Virus record (IMG/VR): IMGVR_UViG_3300005096_000525
Location: 1-38,585 of that record
Length of the DNA stretch: 38,585 nt
Direction: 5' to 3' (one strand)
Origin: a virus
Part shown: positions 25,601 to 32,460 of the stretch, one piece after another
How positions within the stretch are numbered: position 1 is the first letter of the stretch
Layout: the number at the start of each line of letters is the position of its first letter
Notes under the pieces: model-generated
The model's database searches: none
Told to the model about the DNA's origin: nothing
The model's input: only the letters and a program-made list of their open reading frames with translations
Translations under genes and position numbers: made by a program

Positions 25601-27086
25601 CAAGCGGTTCTTCACCGAGCAGATCAACCTGCTGAAGGCGCAGCAACGTGTGCTTGAAGCTCAGACCAACGCCGAGCTACTGCTGGCCGAACGGAAGCTC
25701 GGTCAGATCGTCCTGGCCAACGAGGCCCTCGTCCGTGCAGAGGAGCGGAAGGTCGAACAGATCCGAGCTGGTAACTCTGAGCTGGCCATCTCGACCAGGC
25801 TCCTCCAACGACAGGCCTCCGACTTCGGGGCCATCGGGTCAGCCCAGCGCAGGCAACTGGCCGACCTGGATGCGCAGGTCTCACGTCAGCAGGTGCAGGC
25901 CAATCTCCAGCGTGGTGCAACTCTTCTCGCGATCGAGGAGCTCCAGGCCAAGGAGGATCAGACGCTGGCAGTGCAGGCTCAGGTCGTCGCACTCCAACAG
26001 AAGCTCGCACTCGAAGACCAGAATGCTGCTGCTTCGCTGGCCGAACTGGAGCGTCAGCGGGAGATCGCGCGCATCCGCGCCGAGGGCGGCGTGCTGGAGG
26101 GCGCAGGACTTGGTGTAGAGGCGTTCCGAGAGTCGCTTGGAACTGTGGCCACGGAGCTCGAAGGGCTCGTGTCGGGCGTTCTGGGCACGCTCACACAAGG
26201 GCTGGGCTCTCAGCTCGTCGGCGCGATCGTCGGCGCCTTCGACGAGAACGGTGACTTCATCGGCGAGAAGTTCGGGGAGAACCTCAAGCAGCTCGCAGGT
26301 AGCATCCTCCAGCAGATCGCTTCGCAGCTCCTCCAGACGACGATCAACCTACTGCTCCAGAGGTTCCTCCTGGACTCGGCGAACGAGACCAAGAAGCAAG
26401 CACAAGAGGCCGCATTCTTGGCGACGCAACAGGTGCAAGAGGCGACCTTCAAAACGACGCAGCGAAGCCTTGACTTGGCCAACGCTCAGACCATCGCGTT
26501 CCTCCAGATCCAAACTGCTCAGACCATCGCTGCAATTAGAGCTGCTTCAGGAGGCGGGGCGGCCAAGGGTGGCTTCATCGGATCCGGTCGCTACTCGGCG
26601 TTCGCCGTCGGAGGCCACGTCCACGGAGGCCTCCCACACACGACACCTCCCCCCGGTGTGCCGCGTTCTGATACTGTCTCGGCGTACCTCACTCCGGGCG
26701 AGTTCGTGACGCGCACCAGCGCCGTACGCACCTACGGACTTCAGGTCATGGACGCACTCAACCGGCGCCTCATCGACCCGACGCTCATGAAGGGAATGCT
26801 CGGCCTGCGCAAGCACTCGAACATCGTCCGCCATGCGTCGAAGGGTCCTGGCTTCCAGACAGGGGGCCTCGTCAGCGACAACCTCGCAGCCGCAGCGGTC
26901 AGTAGTGCCGCATCGGGGGCGGCTCAAGAAGTTGGATCTTCCGGAGGTGGCGCCGTCGGCGTCCCGGTGGACACAGACACGTTCGAGACCATGCTGGCCT
27001 CCGGTAAAGAGGGGTTCCGCAGGTTCTTGCGTGACAACGCGTCGGATTTCGACGGCATCCTTAGACAAGGCCGCACGGGCGGGTAG
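22674..27086 (+). CDS. Tape measure protein
   Basis: This 1470-aa protein sets tail length and probably aids DNA entry. The first ~280 residues are an Arg/Ala/Glu-rich coiled coil containing three copies of an LR(N/S)F(R/K)R-type motif (near residues 101, 140 and 215). Hydrophobic segments lie at ~285-310 and across ~590-760 (VVLRVLTQFGPVLSIVL, GLGIALVAANPLLESLLGM). A second coiled coil rich in Gln and Glu spans ~800-1150. The C-terminus is Gly-rich with a conserved-looking GEFVTRTSAV. ATG 22674 is set by TAATG. At about 1.5 angstrom per residue the tail would be near 220 nm, an estimate only. Confidence 0.9.
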   Translation: MAVDRGELRYGISVRSGQTFQTLRRFRDELKKSREAFADFKGELAAGAGETSQLREELEGVQRATRGVREETRRQSRETARTSGAERQAARQRSEETRRRLRNFRRLARARRAQVRETTRTSAAERKAATERSAEVRARLRNFKRIGRAQRAQARDANRQQSEGRRLAAEQARAARDQATQERAAAQGRAEEIRRLQEVERQAARERAAEVRRRLRSFRRLGRAQRAQARTVSEQQAVERRLATTQARAAAAKARADAKGIRDAQRLNRELRETNSTASRAVFTFRRLFGVLAAFTIAREVASAFSGLISGGVRFGEQIDQSTIGIGGLIAAVADARDEFGQLVDPVEALPAAFLVAEGSVKRLRKESLLTVATFDELLKTFQVAVAPGFNAGLQLEQIEQLSIRVTQAAQALGVPLNQLSEEIRALLTGNITGRTTRIATALGITPDTIRNAREAGNLAEVLEERFATFGATAENVSRTLTGTFARLRGVFQELTAQASAGLRVELTDALQTLIDQFLVLDEVTGDISINPDALAATTEVFDAVAEVITQIKVGLTDLPFSEIGDKARSFGVVAREALVAFFELLPGIVRGLTDFASVAAVVLRVLTQFGPVLSIVLRLQLSFLAIRGLLSPIVGLITAIPIQVLRWRAAQQVTAAAAAATATSTGAAAVATSAAATSAATAAANMNLAAGAAARVASFTNLLAAGLGIALVAANPLLESLLGMELTIGQSTDLVARGFINEIKNATLEAKKLGIVLSEALGIESGESFLGRVGESLGRFAAAVNAGVLDLVGADKLAAEIDAALAAAIVNDRALAESRGELRDIDKELAELSAEQLANNEDVEATLRRIDELAQRRKDQEAEIERITARIAENQADIASGGITFTPPDEEVTQEEQDRLEALRLSTAQLRIQGIQKSNIATLTATETDQARLAILLQREKISGLRREGNFARQKIQAAIDELDASRESSRGEERKRFFTEQINLLKAQQRVLEAQTNAELLLAERKLGQIVLANEALVRAEERKVEQIRAGNSELAISTRLLQRQASDFGAIGSAQRRQLADLDAQVSRQQVQANLQRGATLLAIEELQAKEDQTLAVQAQVVALQQKLALEDQNAAASLAELERQREIARIRAEGGVLEGAGLGVEAFRESLGTVATELEGLVSGVLGTLTQGLGSQLVGAIVGAFDENGDFIGEKFGENLKQLAGSILQQIASQLLQTTINLLLQRFLLDSANETKKQAQEAAFLATQQVQEATFKTTQRSLDLANAQTIAFLQIQTAQTIAAIRAASGGGAAKGGFIGSGRYSAFAVGGHVHGGLPHTTPPPGVPRSDTVSAYLTPGEFVTRTSAVRTYGLQVMDALNRRLIDPTLMKGMLGLRKHSNIVRHASKGPGFQTGGLVSDNLAAAAVSSAASGAAQEVGSSGGGAVGVPVDTDTFETMLASGKEGFRRFLRDNASDFDGILRQGRTGG

Positions 27087-27095
27087 GATAGACAC

Positions 27096-28163
27096 ATGCT
27101 CAGATTCTTCGACGGCTTCGAGACGTACGATTCAGGTACCTGCATGGACAGGAGGTACTCCTTCGTCCTGACCGCTCCGGTGCCTACTGCCGCAGGCAGG
27201 CTTCACGGCACGTCCGCCCTAGCGGGTACGACGACAGTTCTACGTACACGATCGCTCACACTCCAGAACACTTGGACGTTCGGCTTCGGCTTCCGCTATG
27301 GTGTGGGTGGTATCGTGGACGATTCCGACAGCTTTCCGCTGATCTGGCTGCGTGGCACAAGTGAGCAGATCAGCCTCAAGTGGGAAAAGGTCGCAGGAGA
27401 AAACACGTTCGAGTGGGTCATCATGCGTGGCGCCACTGAGCTGGGGCGCACGAGCAGCGTCGGCAATGCTGGCAAGTTCACCGCACTGAACTGGCACTAC
27501 TTCGAGTTCCAGGTGACCATCGACCCTGTGGCGGGGTCGTATGAGCTGCGCCACAACACGCAGGTCATCCTCACTGACGCTGGTCCTATCAACACCGCTG
27601 ACTCTGGGTTGGCGGGGGCCGACGTGGCGGAGTTCGCCTACCGGAACAACGCACACAACGTGGATGACATGTACATCCTCGATGGTACCGGCACGATCAA
27701 CAACACCTTCCTCGGCGACTCTGTTATTGAGGGCCGTTTCCCGACCGGCGAAGACCTTGCAGTCCACGACTGGTTGATCGAGGACGGAGGCAATGCGTCG
27801 TTCGACACCTACTGGGAAATCTGCGGTGCCCCTACTTGCGCTACCCCTCCGGCGAGGTACATCTTCAGCTCCGTCATCAATGACGATGCGATGATGACCT
27901 TCAATGCACTTTCATTCATCACCGGCCAAGTCCACGCGGTCAAGGTGAGTTCTGACGCTGCCCTCGACACGAGTGGCACGCGAGAGTTCGCGCACATCGT
28001 GCGATCAGGAGCCACGGTTTACCAACCAGGCACCACACACTCAGTCGCACAGACCAATTCCCAGAGCTTCGAGGACATTCTCGAAACAGACCCTGACACC
28101 GGCGTCAAGTGGACGGTCGCGGGTGTGAACGCCGCCGACTTCGGTGTGAGGTTGATCTCCTAA
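27096..28163 (+). CDS. Virion lectin-like (concanavalin-fold) tail protein A
   Basis: This 355-aa protein opens MLRFFDGFETYDSG, a start seen in phage structural proteins with a concanavalin-like jelly roll. Strands such as TWTFGFGFRY, WHYFEFQVTID and VDDMYILDGTGTINN support that fold (~1-215). The C-terminal part (~230-355) ends in DTGVKWTVAGVNAADFGVRL, a common ending in this group. It may bind glycans at the tail. AGGA lies about 8 bases upstream. It is followed, with a TAATG overlap, by a diverged paralogue. Confidence 0.7.
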   Translation: MLRFFDGFETYDSGTCMDRRYSFVLTAPVPTAAGRLHGTSALAGTTTVLRTRSLTLQNTWTFGFGFRYGVGGIVDDSDSFPLIWLRGTSEQISLKWEKVAGENTFEWVIMRGATELGRTSSVGNAGKFTALNWHYFEFQVTIDPVAGSYELRHNTQVILTDAGPINTADSGLAGADVAEFAYRNNAHNVDDMYILDGTGTINNTFLGDSVIEGRFPTGEDLAVHDWLIEDGGNASFDTYWEICGAPTCATPPARYIFSSVINDDAMMTFNALSFITGQVHAVKVSSDAALDTSGTREFAHIVRSGATVYQPGTTHSVAQTNSQSFEDILETDPDTGVKWTVAGVNAADFGVRLIS

Positions 28164-29365
28164 TGATTCGATTCATGATGAATGGCGGCCTCTCATGGCA
28201 GCCGAACGGGAGCGCCCCGATCAACTGCCAGGCTCTGCGCCAGTGGGGCGACCTCACTTGGTCTGTCGCCGGATTTGACACAGGCCTCTTCGATCCCACT
28301 ACTGCTATCGAGCGTGGTGGTGTGGGGCGTATCTCCACTCCGATCCTGCCGGAGAAGAACACCTGGATCGTGCAGGCCGCTTGGATCGCTCCGACCTTCG
28401 CCACAGGTGTAGGATTGGAGACGGCTGGCATCTACTTCATGAGAGGGAACGACACCACTGAGCAGCTCTCGGTGCGCATCCGCAAGCAGGGCGCGTCGCC
28501 CTCGGGCTCGTTCCAGGACGGAGAGAGGTTCAAGCTCGAAGTCATGGTAGGTGCTGTGTCTCTGGGGATATCCCGCGACTTCTGGACAAGCCAATGGCAC
28601 GTCATCCAAGTCAAAGTCTTCTTCAACGACCCGATCGGTGCGCCTAACACAGGCACGGTCGAGGTGCGTGTCCTCCCCCTCGAAGGAGGCAAGCTGGCCA
28701 GGCTCGATGGGGCGGTACAGGAGGTAGCGATCAACGTCGCAGGCGTGGACACTTCTGACGCTGGCGTTGCTGGCGTTGATGCGATCCGTTTCGACTACGA
28801 CACATCCAGCGCCACCTCAGTGTGGGACCACTTCCTGGTCATGGACAGCGACGGCGCCCTCAACAACGACTTCCCGGCGCAGCCCCTGATCTTCGTCCAT
28901 GGCGGACTGCCGTGGGCCGACGGCGCCGACCTGAACTGGACGCCCCAAGGCTCGGGCGTCACTCCTCCCTTCGATGCTGTGAACGACCGTTCAGACCTCT
29001 GCATCGAGGACGATGGCAGGCTCACCAGTGAGACGCCTGGAGACACGACGCTGTTCAGCTTCCAGACACCTGGCATGACTGGCTCCACGCCTGCGTTCGC
29101 CAACGGGCCTCGCATCGGACTCAGCAATCAAGTGCTTGGTGTGAGCTTCCACCACGTCTCCGGCATGGAGGCGTCCGGCAACCGTACGGTGCGCCCGTAC
29201 TACCGCGACGTACTCGACGTACGAGCCGAAGGGCCCGACCAGATCATCACAGGCACGCTGTTCGCTGGCTACGTCGAAATCTTCGAGCTGGAGCCCGTCA
29301 CGGGCCTAGCCTGGACGGCGCAACAGACCACCGACATGCAGTGGGGACTGAAGCTCCAGGCGTAG
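28163..29365 (+). CDS. Virion lectin-like tail protein B, paralogue of the upstream gene
   Basis: This 400-aa protein shares its architecture with the preceding gene. Both have an N-terminal jelly-roll-like part, a WDHFLVMDSDGALNNDF segment matching VDDMYILDGTGTINNTF, and an ending TGLAWTAQQTTDMQWGLKL matching TGVKWTVAGVNAADFGVRL. The two likely arose by tandem duplication and diverged. ATG 28163 overlaps the previous stop. A glycan-binding tail or head-surface role is inferred from the fold. Confidence 0.68.
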   Translation: MIRFMMNGGLSWQPNGSAPINCQALRQWGDLTWSVAGFDTGLFDPTTAIERGGVGRISTPILPEKNTWIVQAAWIAPTFATGVGLETAGIYFMRGNDTTEQLSVRIRKQGASPSGSFQDGERFKLEVMVGAVSLGISRDFWTSQWHVIQVKVFFNDPIGAPNTGTVEVRVLPLEGGKLARLDGAVQEVAINVAGVDTSDAGVAGVDAIRFDYDTSSATSVWDHFLVMDSDGALNNDFPAQPLIFVHGGLPWADGADLNWTPQGSGVTPPFDAVNDRSDLCIEDDGRLTSETPGDTTLFSFQTPGMTGSTPAFANGPRIGLSNQVLGVSFHHVSGMEASGNRTVRPYYRDVLDVRAEGPDQIITGTLFAGYVEIFELEPVTGLAWTAQQTTDMQWGLKLQA

Positions 29366-29366
29366 C

Positions 29367-31034
29367 ATGGTTGACGTCCGCATCGACAGGCACAACCAGG
29401 AGATCATCGGCTCGTCTCCGACGATTGCCAAGCTGACCCGACTGGTGACGAACACGGCGCACGCTCCGGCTGCGTCGCCGTTCTCGCAGGTCCGCATCGA
29501 CAGGCACAATCAGGAAGTGATAGGACCGGCCCCTGTGGTCGCCAAGATTACGCGCCTCATGTCCAACACGGCGCACGCGCCTCAGCCTACGACTGCCGCA
29601 CAGGTCCGCGTTGATAGGCACAATCAGGAGATCATCGCCAGCATTCCGGCCGAGCTCAAGACTACGCGCTTCGTCACCAACACGGCGCATGCGCCCCAGC
29701 CTACGACTGCCGCCCAAGTGCGCATCGACAGGCACAACTTCGAGGTGCTTGCGCGATCCTTCATACCTCTGACCCCCTGCACTGTCCCGGCTCTCTGGGA
29801 GATGTTCGCACACAACTGGGCCGACAAGTTCGAGCTGGAGACCACGTACCGCACTTCTGTGACGCGCTCACCCCTCAAGGTGTCTGAGGATCGCACGCAA
29901 CTCTTCCAGCGCCCGAGGCGAACGGTCAAGGTCCGATGGACGGAGCAGGGGCTCGGCTTCAAGGACAACCTCATTCGTCTGATCCAGTCGTTCCGCTCGA
30001 TGGCGGATGAGGACTGGATGGTGCCGATCTACGGCGACATGGCACTCATCAACGAAGACGCGCCCGCTCTCGCCACTACCGTCAAAGGTGACTTCACACG
30101 GCGTCGCTTCTTCATCGGTGGGCGTGTGGCCCTCATGCCGTTCGCCACCTACAGGAACGACATCGCAGACCCTGCCACAGGCCTGGTCAACAACGTCCAC
30201 CTCACGCACATCCAAGCGAAGATTGCGGAGACTGAGTTCCAGCTCGCCGACGCGCTGCCTACGACGCTGCTGAAGAACTGCTCGGTAATGTTCCCTGTGA
30301 TGTGCGTCCACCCTGTGCTGCGCGTCAACATCAAACAGCACCACTGCCGACTGTGGGACATCGAGCTGGAGTTCATCGAGAAGGGAGGCGTCACGGCGCT
30401 CCCGCCGACGGCCGACGACATCCCTCCCGGCTTCGACACCTACCGCGATATCCCGATCCTGCGCCCGCGGCACAACTACTCGAACGCCCTGAGCATCGAG
30501 CTGTTGAAGGAAGGCAAGCAGTTCGATCTAGGGCGCGATCTTGAGACCATCCAGCGTGGCGATTACTCCCGCATCAAGCACAGGATCCGATTCCAGGAGA
30601 ACCGAGACATCGGCTGGGATTACATCCGCTTCTTCGACACCCGCCGCGGTCGCTTGCGCCCGTTCTTCCTGATCGACCAGGAGGACATCTTCGACGTGGT
30701 CGACCTTCAGCCGAACTTCATCGACGTGCGCCAGACCGGCAACTTCACAGAGTTCCAGAAGGACATGGGCTTCTTCGGGTTCCAGATGGAAGATGGTACA
30801 TGCTTCGTGCGCGAGATCATCACCGTCCAAGACGTTGCGACTGCGTGGCGTCTCACCGTCGCCGACCCCCTGCCTGTGCTCGACTTCACCCTCGTGCGCC
30901 AGTCTGGGCGCGCTCACCTCACACGCAACCTCTTCGATTCGTTCACGGAGAAGTGGCATCACTGCAATCTCCTGACCTTCGAGATGCGTACGATCAGTCT
31001 CCTCGAAGAGAAGGACGTCACCCTGGACCCCTGA
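29367..31034 (+). CDS. Tail protein with three and a half N-terminal 38-aa repeats
   Basis: This 555-aa protein starts with near-identical repeats (residues 4-41, 42-79, 80-117 and a partial fourth). Each begins with the motif VRIDRHNQE and usually ends TNTAHAP plus a linker. Residues ~130-555 form a beta-rich domain with two related halves (RTVKVRWTEQGLGFKDNLIRL and later YSRIKHRIRFQENRDIGWDY). That fits a distal tail or tail-tip subunit in the place GTA-like phages have the DUF2460-type gene. The stop overlaps the next start (TGATG). Confidence 0.65.
   Translation: MVDVRIDRHNQEIIGSSPTIAKLTRLVTNTAHAPAASPFSQVRIDRHNQEVIGPAPVVAKITRLMSNTAHAPQPTTAAQVRVDRHNQEIIASIPAELKTTRFVTNTAHAPQPTTAAQVRIDRHNFEVLARSFIPLTPCTVPALWEMFAHNWADKFELETTYRTSVTRSPLKVSEDRTQLFQRPRRTVKVRWTEQGLGFKDNLIRLIQSFRSMADEDWMVPIYGDMALINEDAPALATTVKGDFTRRRFFIGGRVALMPFATYRNDIADPATGLVNNVHLTHIQAKIAETEFQLADALPTTLLKNCSVMFPVMCVHPVLRVNIKQHHCRLWDIELEFIEKGGVTALPPTADDIPPGFDTYRDIPILRPRHNYSNALSIELLKEGKQFDLGRDLETIQRGDYSRIKHRIRFQENRDIGWDYIRFFDTRRGRLRPFFLIDQEDIFDVVDLQPNFIDVRQTGNFTEFQKDMGFFGFQMEDGTCFVREIITVQDVATAWRLTVADPLPVLDFTLVRQSGRAHLTRNLFDSFTEKWHHCNLLTFEMRTISLLEEKDVTLDP
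29376..29760 (+). repeat. 114-nt in-frame tandem repeat
   Basis: Units at 29376-29489, 29490-29603 and 29604-29717 plus a partial copy to ~29760 encode the 38-residue VRIDRHNQE...TNTAHAP repeat. Identity between units is highest at the RIDRHN and NTAHAP ends. The repeat could expand or contract. Confidence 0.85.
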
Positions 31035-31927
31035 TGGTTGATTCACTCGACAGACCTGAGAAGGCTCAGTACCACACCGTGCGTTTCACCGGCGCGGATC
31101 CCAGCCTCCCCCTGGCTCTCACCAACTGGGACACGCCTATTGACCCCCTCGGGACCAACTTCCTCGCGCACCCTGCGATGGAGCTGGAGATCCCGCCCAA
31201 CGTCGGAGGCTTCGGGGAAGGCCTCTTCAAGATCACACTCAAGATCGACCCTGTCACGCAGGCCATGCTTCACCCGATGTCTCGCGGGCCTGTGTTTGCA
31301 CCGACCTCGGTCATCGTGCAAGAGATCATCGAACCCACACGCATCGGCGACTCCGGCAACACGCGCACCATCTTTCGCGGCCAGGTGTTCCGCACCCGAC
31401 GCAACGCGAAGAGTCAGAGTGGTTTGGTCATCGTCGAGTGCAAGAACGACAAGGCACTGCTGGACGTCAAGCTCGGGTTCCAGGTCAACGCGCAATGTGT
31501 GTGGCGCTTGAACGGCCCCGGCTGCACCGAGGGAGTCTCACAGTCTCCGTCGGGCTACGTCACACGTACGTTCCCCATCGCGTCGATCGACGGCAAGAAG
31601 ATCACCATCTCCGACCCCGGGTTGGGTCTGACCCTAGCTGGCACCCGCTCGTGGACCCGCGGCTTCATCAAGAAGAATGGCGCCGTCATCGGCATCATGC
31701 ACTACGACAAGACGGTGCAGGATCCGCTTTCTGTCAAGGAGCTCACCCTCATCAAGCAGCCCCCTGTGGAGTGGCTGACTGGCTCAGTAGTGTTGCAACC
31801 AGGCTGCACCAAGAACCCCACAGGGGACGGTGGATGCGACCCCACTGCTTGGGACAATCACCCAGGCTTCGGTGGTTCCGGTCTCGCCATCCCCGCCTAC
31901 AACCCGATCTCGGAGAACCCCCAGTGA
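31034..31927 (+). CDS. Tail hub protein, phage BR0599/DUF2163-like with Fe-S cysteines
   Basis: This 297-aa protein resembles the BR0599/DUF2163 group and lambda gpL-like tail tip proteins. Cysteines at 155, 164, 258 and 268 (CVWRLNGPGC; LQPGC; GDGGC) are arranged like the iron-sulfur ligands of that family. PGFGGSGLAIPAYNP near the C-terminus is the conserved ending. The N-terminal ~130 residues form the hub beta domain. It would sit at the tail tip between the repeat protein and the NlpC/P60 protein, as in gene transfer agents. ATG 31034 overlaps the upstream stop. Confidence 0.78.
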   Translation: MVDSLDRPEKAQYHTVRFTGADPSLPLALTNWDTPIDPLGTNFLAHPAMELEIPPNVGGFGEGLFKITLKIDPVTQAMLHPMSRGPVFAPTSVIVQEIIEPTRIGDSGNTRTIFRGQVFRTRRNAKSQSGLVIVECKNDKALLDVKLGFQVNAQCVWRLNGPGCTEGVSQSPSGYVTRTFPIASIDGKKITISDPGLGLTLAGTRSWTRGFIKKNGAVIGIMHYDKTVQDPLSVKELTLIKQPPVEWLTGSVVLQPGCTKNPTGDGGCDPTAWDNHPGFGGSGLAIPAYNPISENPQ

Positions 31928-32460
31928 GCACTGAATCCATCGCCAACTACGACAACCAGGGCTACTCATGGACCGAGCTCGACTTCCCTCACGAGCAGGC
32001 CGTGAAGATCCACCTGCGCCTGGCCGACGTTCTTACAAGCTGGGAGGACACTCCCTACCTTGCGGGCGAGCAGGCCAAGGGACATGGCACCGACTGCATC
32101 CGCTTCGTGTGCGGAGCGCTGGACGAGCTCGCAGGCGTCTCCAACATCATCCCGAGGGAGATGCAGGACGTGTCGATGCACGATCACCGGAAGGCCATCA
32201 AGATCATGCGCATGATCCAGAACCTCTACCCGGACTACATCGAGCTGCCTCGGAGAGTGCAAGAACTTCAGCCCGGCGACGTAATCGTAACTGGGCAAGC
32301 GTCCGGAGGCCCTGGGCATGCTATCTTGGTGGGCTCGCAGCGCAACACCATCTGGCAGGCCACGAAGAAGGGCGTGAAGAAGGGCGGCTTCGGGTTCATG
32401 TCCTACTTCCAACAGGTGATGGCGGTCTACCGCCCGAACAAGCTCCAATGGATCAGCTAA
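31924..32460 (+). CDS. NlpC/P60-like tail-tip cysteine peptidase
   Basis: This 178-aa protein begins at GTG 31924 overlapping the previous stop. Cys58 in HGTDCIRFVCGALD and His132 in GGPGHAILVG are the catalytic pair of NlpC/P60 peptidases. They cut peptidoglycan stems and help the tail cross the cell wall. The QPGD (116-119) before the His strand is also typical. The third polar residue may lie in NTIWQATKKG (141-150). The gene fits the GTA order hub-peptidase-tip. Its 3' end overlaps the next gene. Confidence 0.83.
   Translation: MSTESIANYDNQGYSWTELDFPHEQAVKIHLRLADVLTSWEDTPYLAGEQAKGHGTDCIRFVCGALDELAGVSNIIPREMQDVSMHDHRKAIKIMRMIQNLYPDYIELPRRVQELQPGDVIVTGQASGGPGHAILVGSQRNTIWQATKKGVKKGGFGFMSYFQQVMAVYRPNKLQWIS

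Noticed and set aside
31924-32460. Endolysin for host lysis
   Set aside because: The NlpC/P60 gene is embedded and overlapped in the tail-tip operon with no holin nearby, so a tail-associated peptidase is the better reading.
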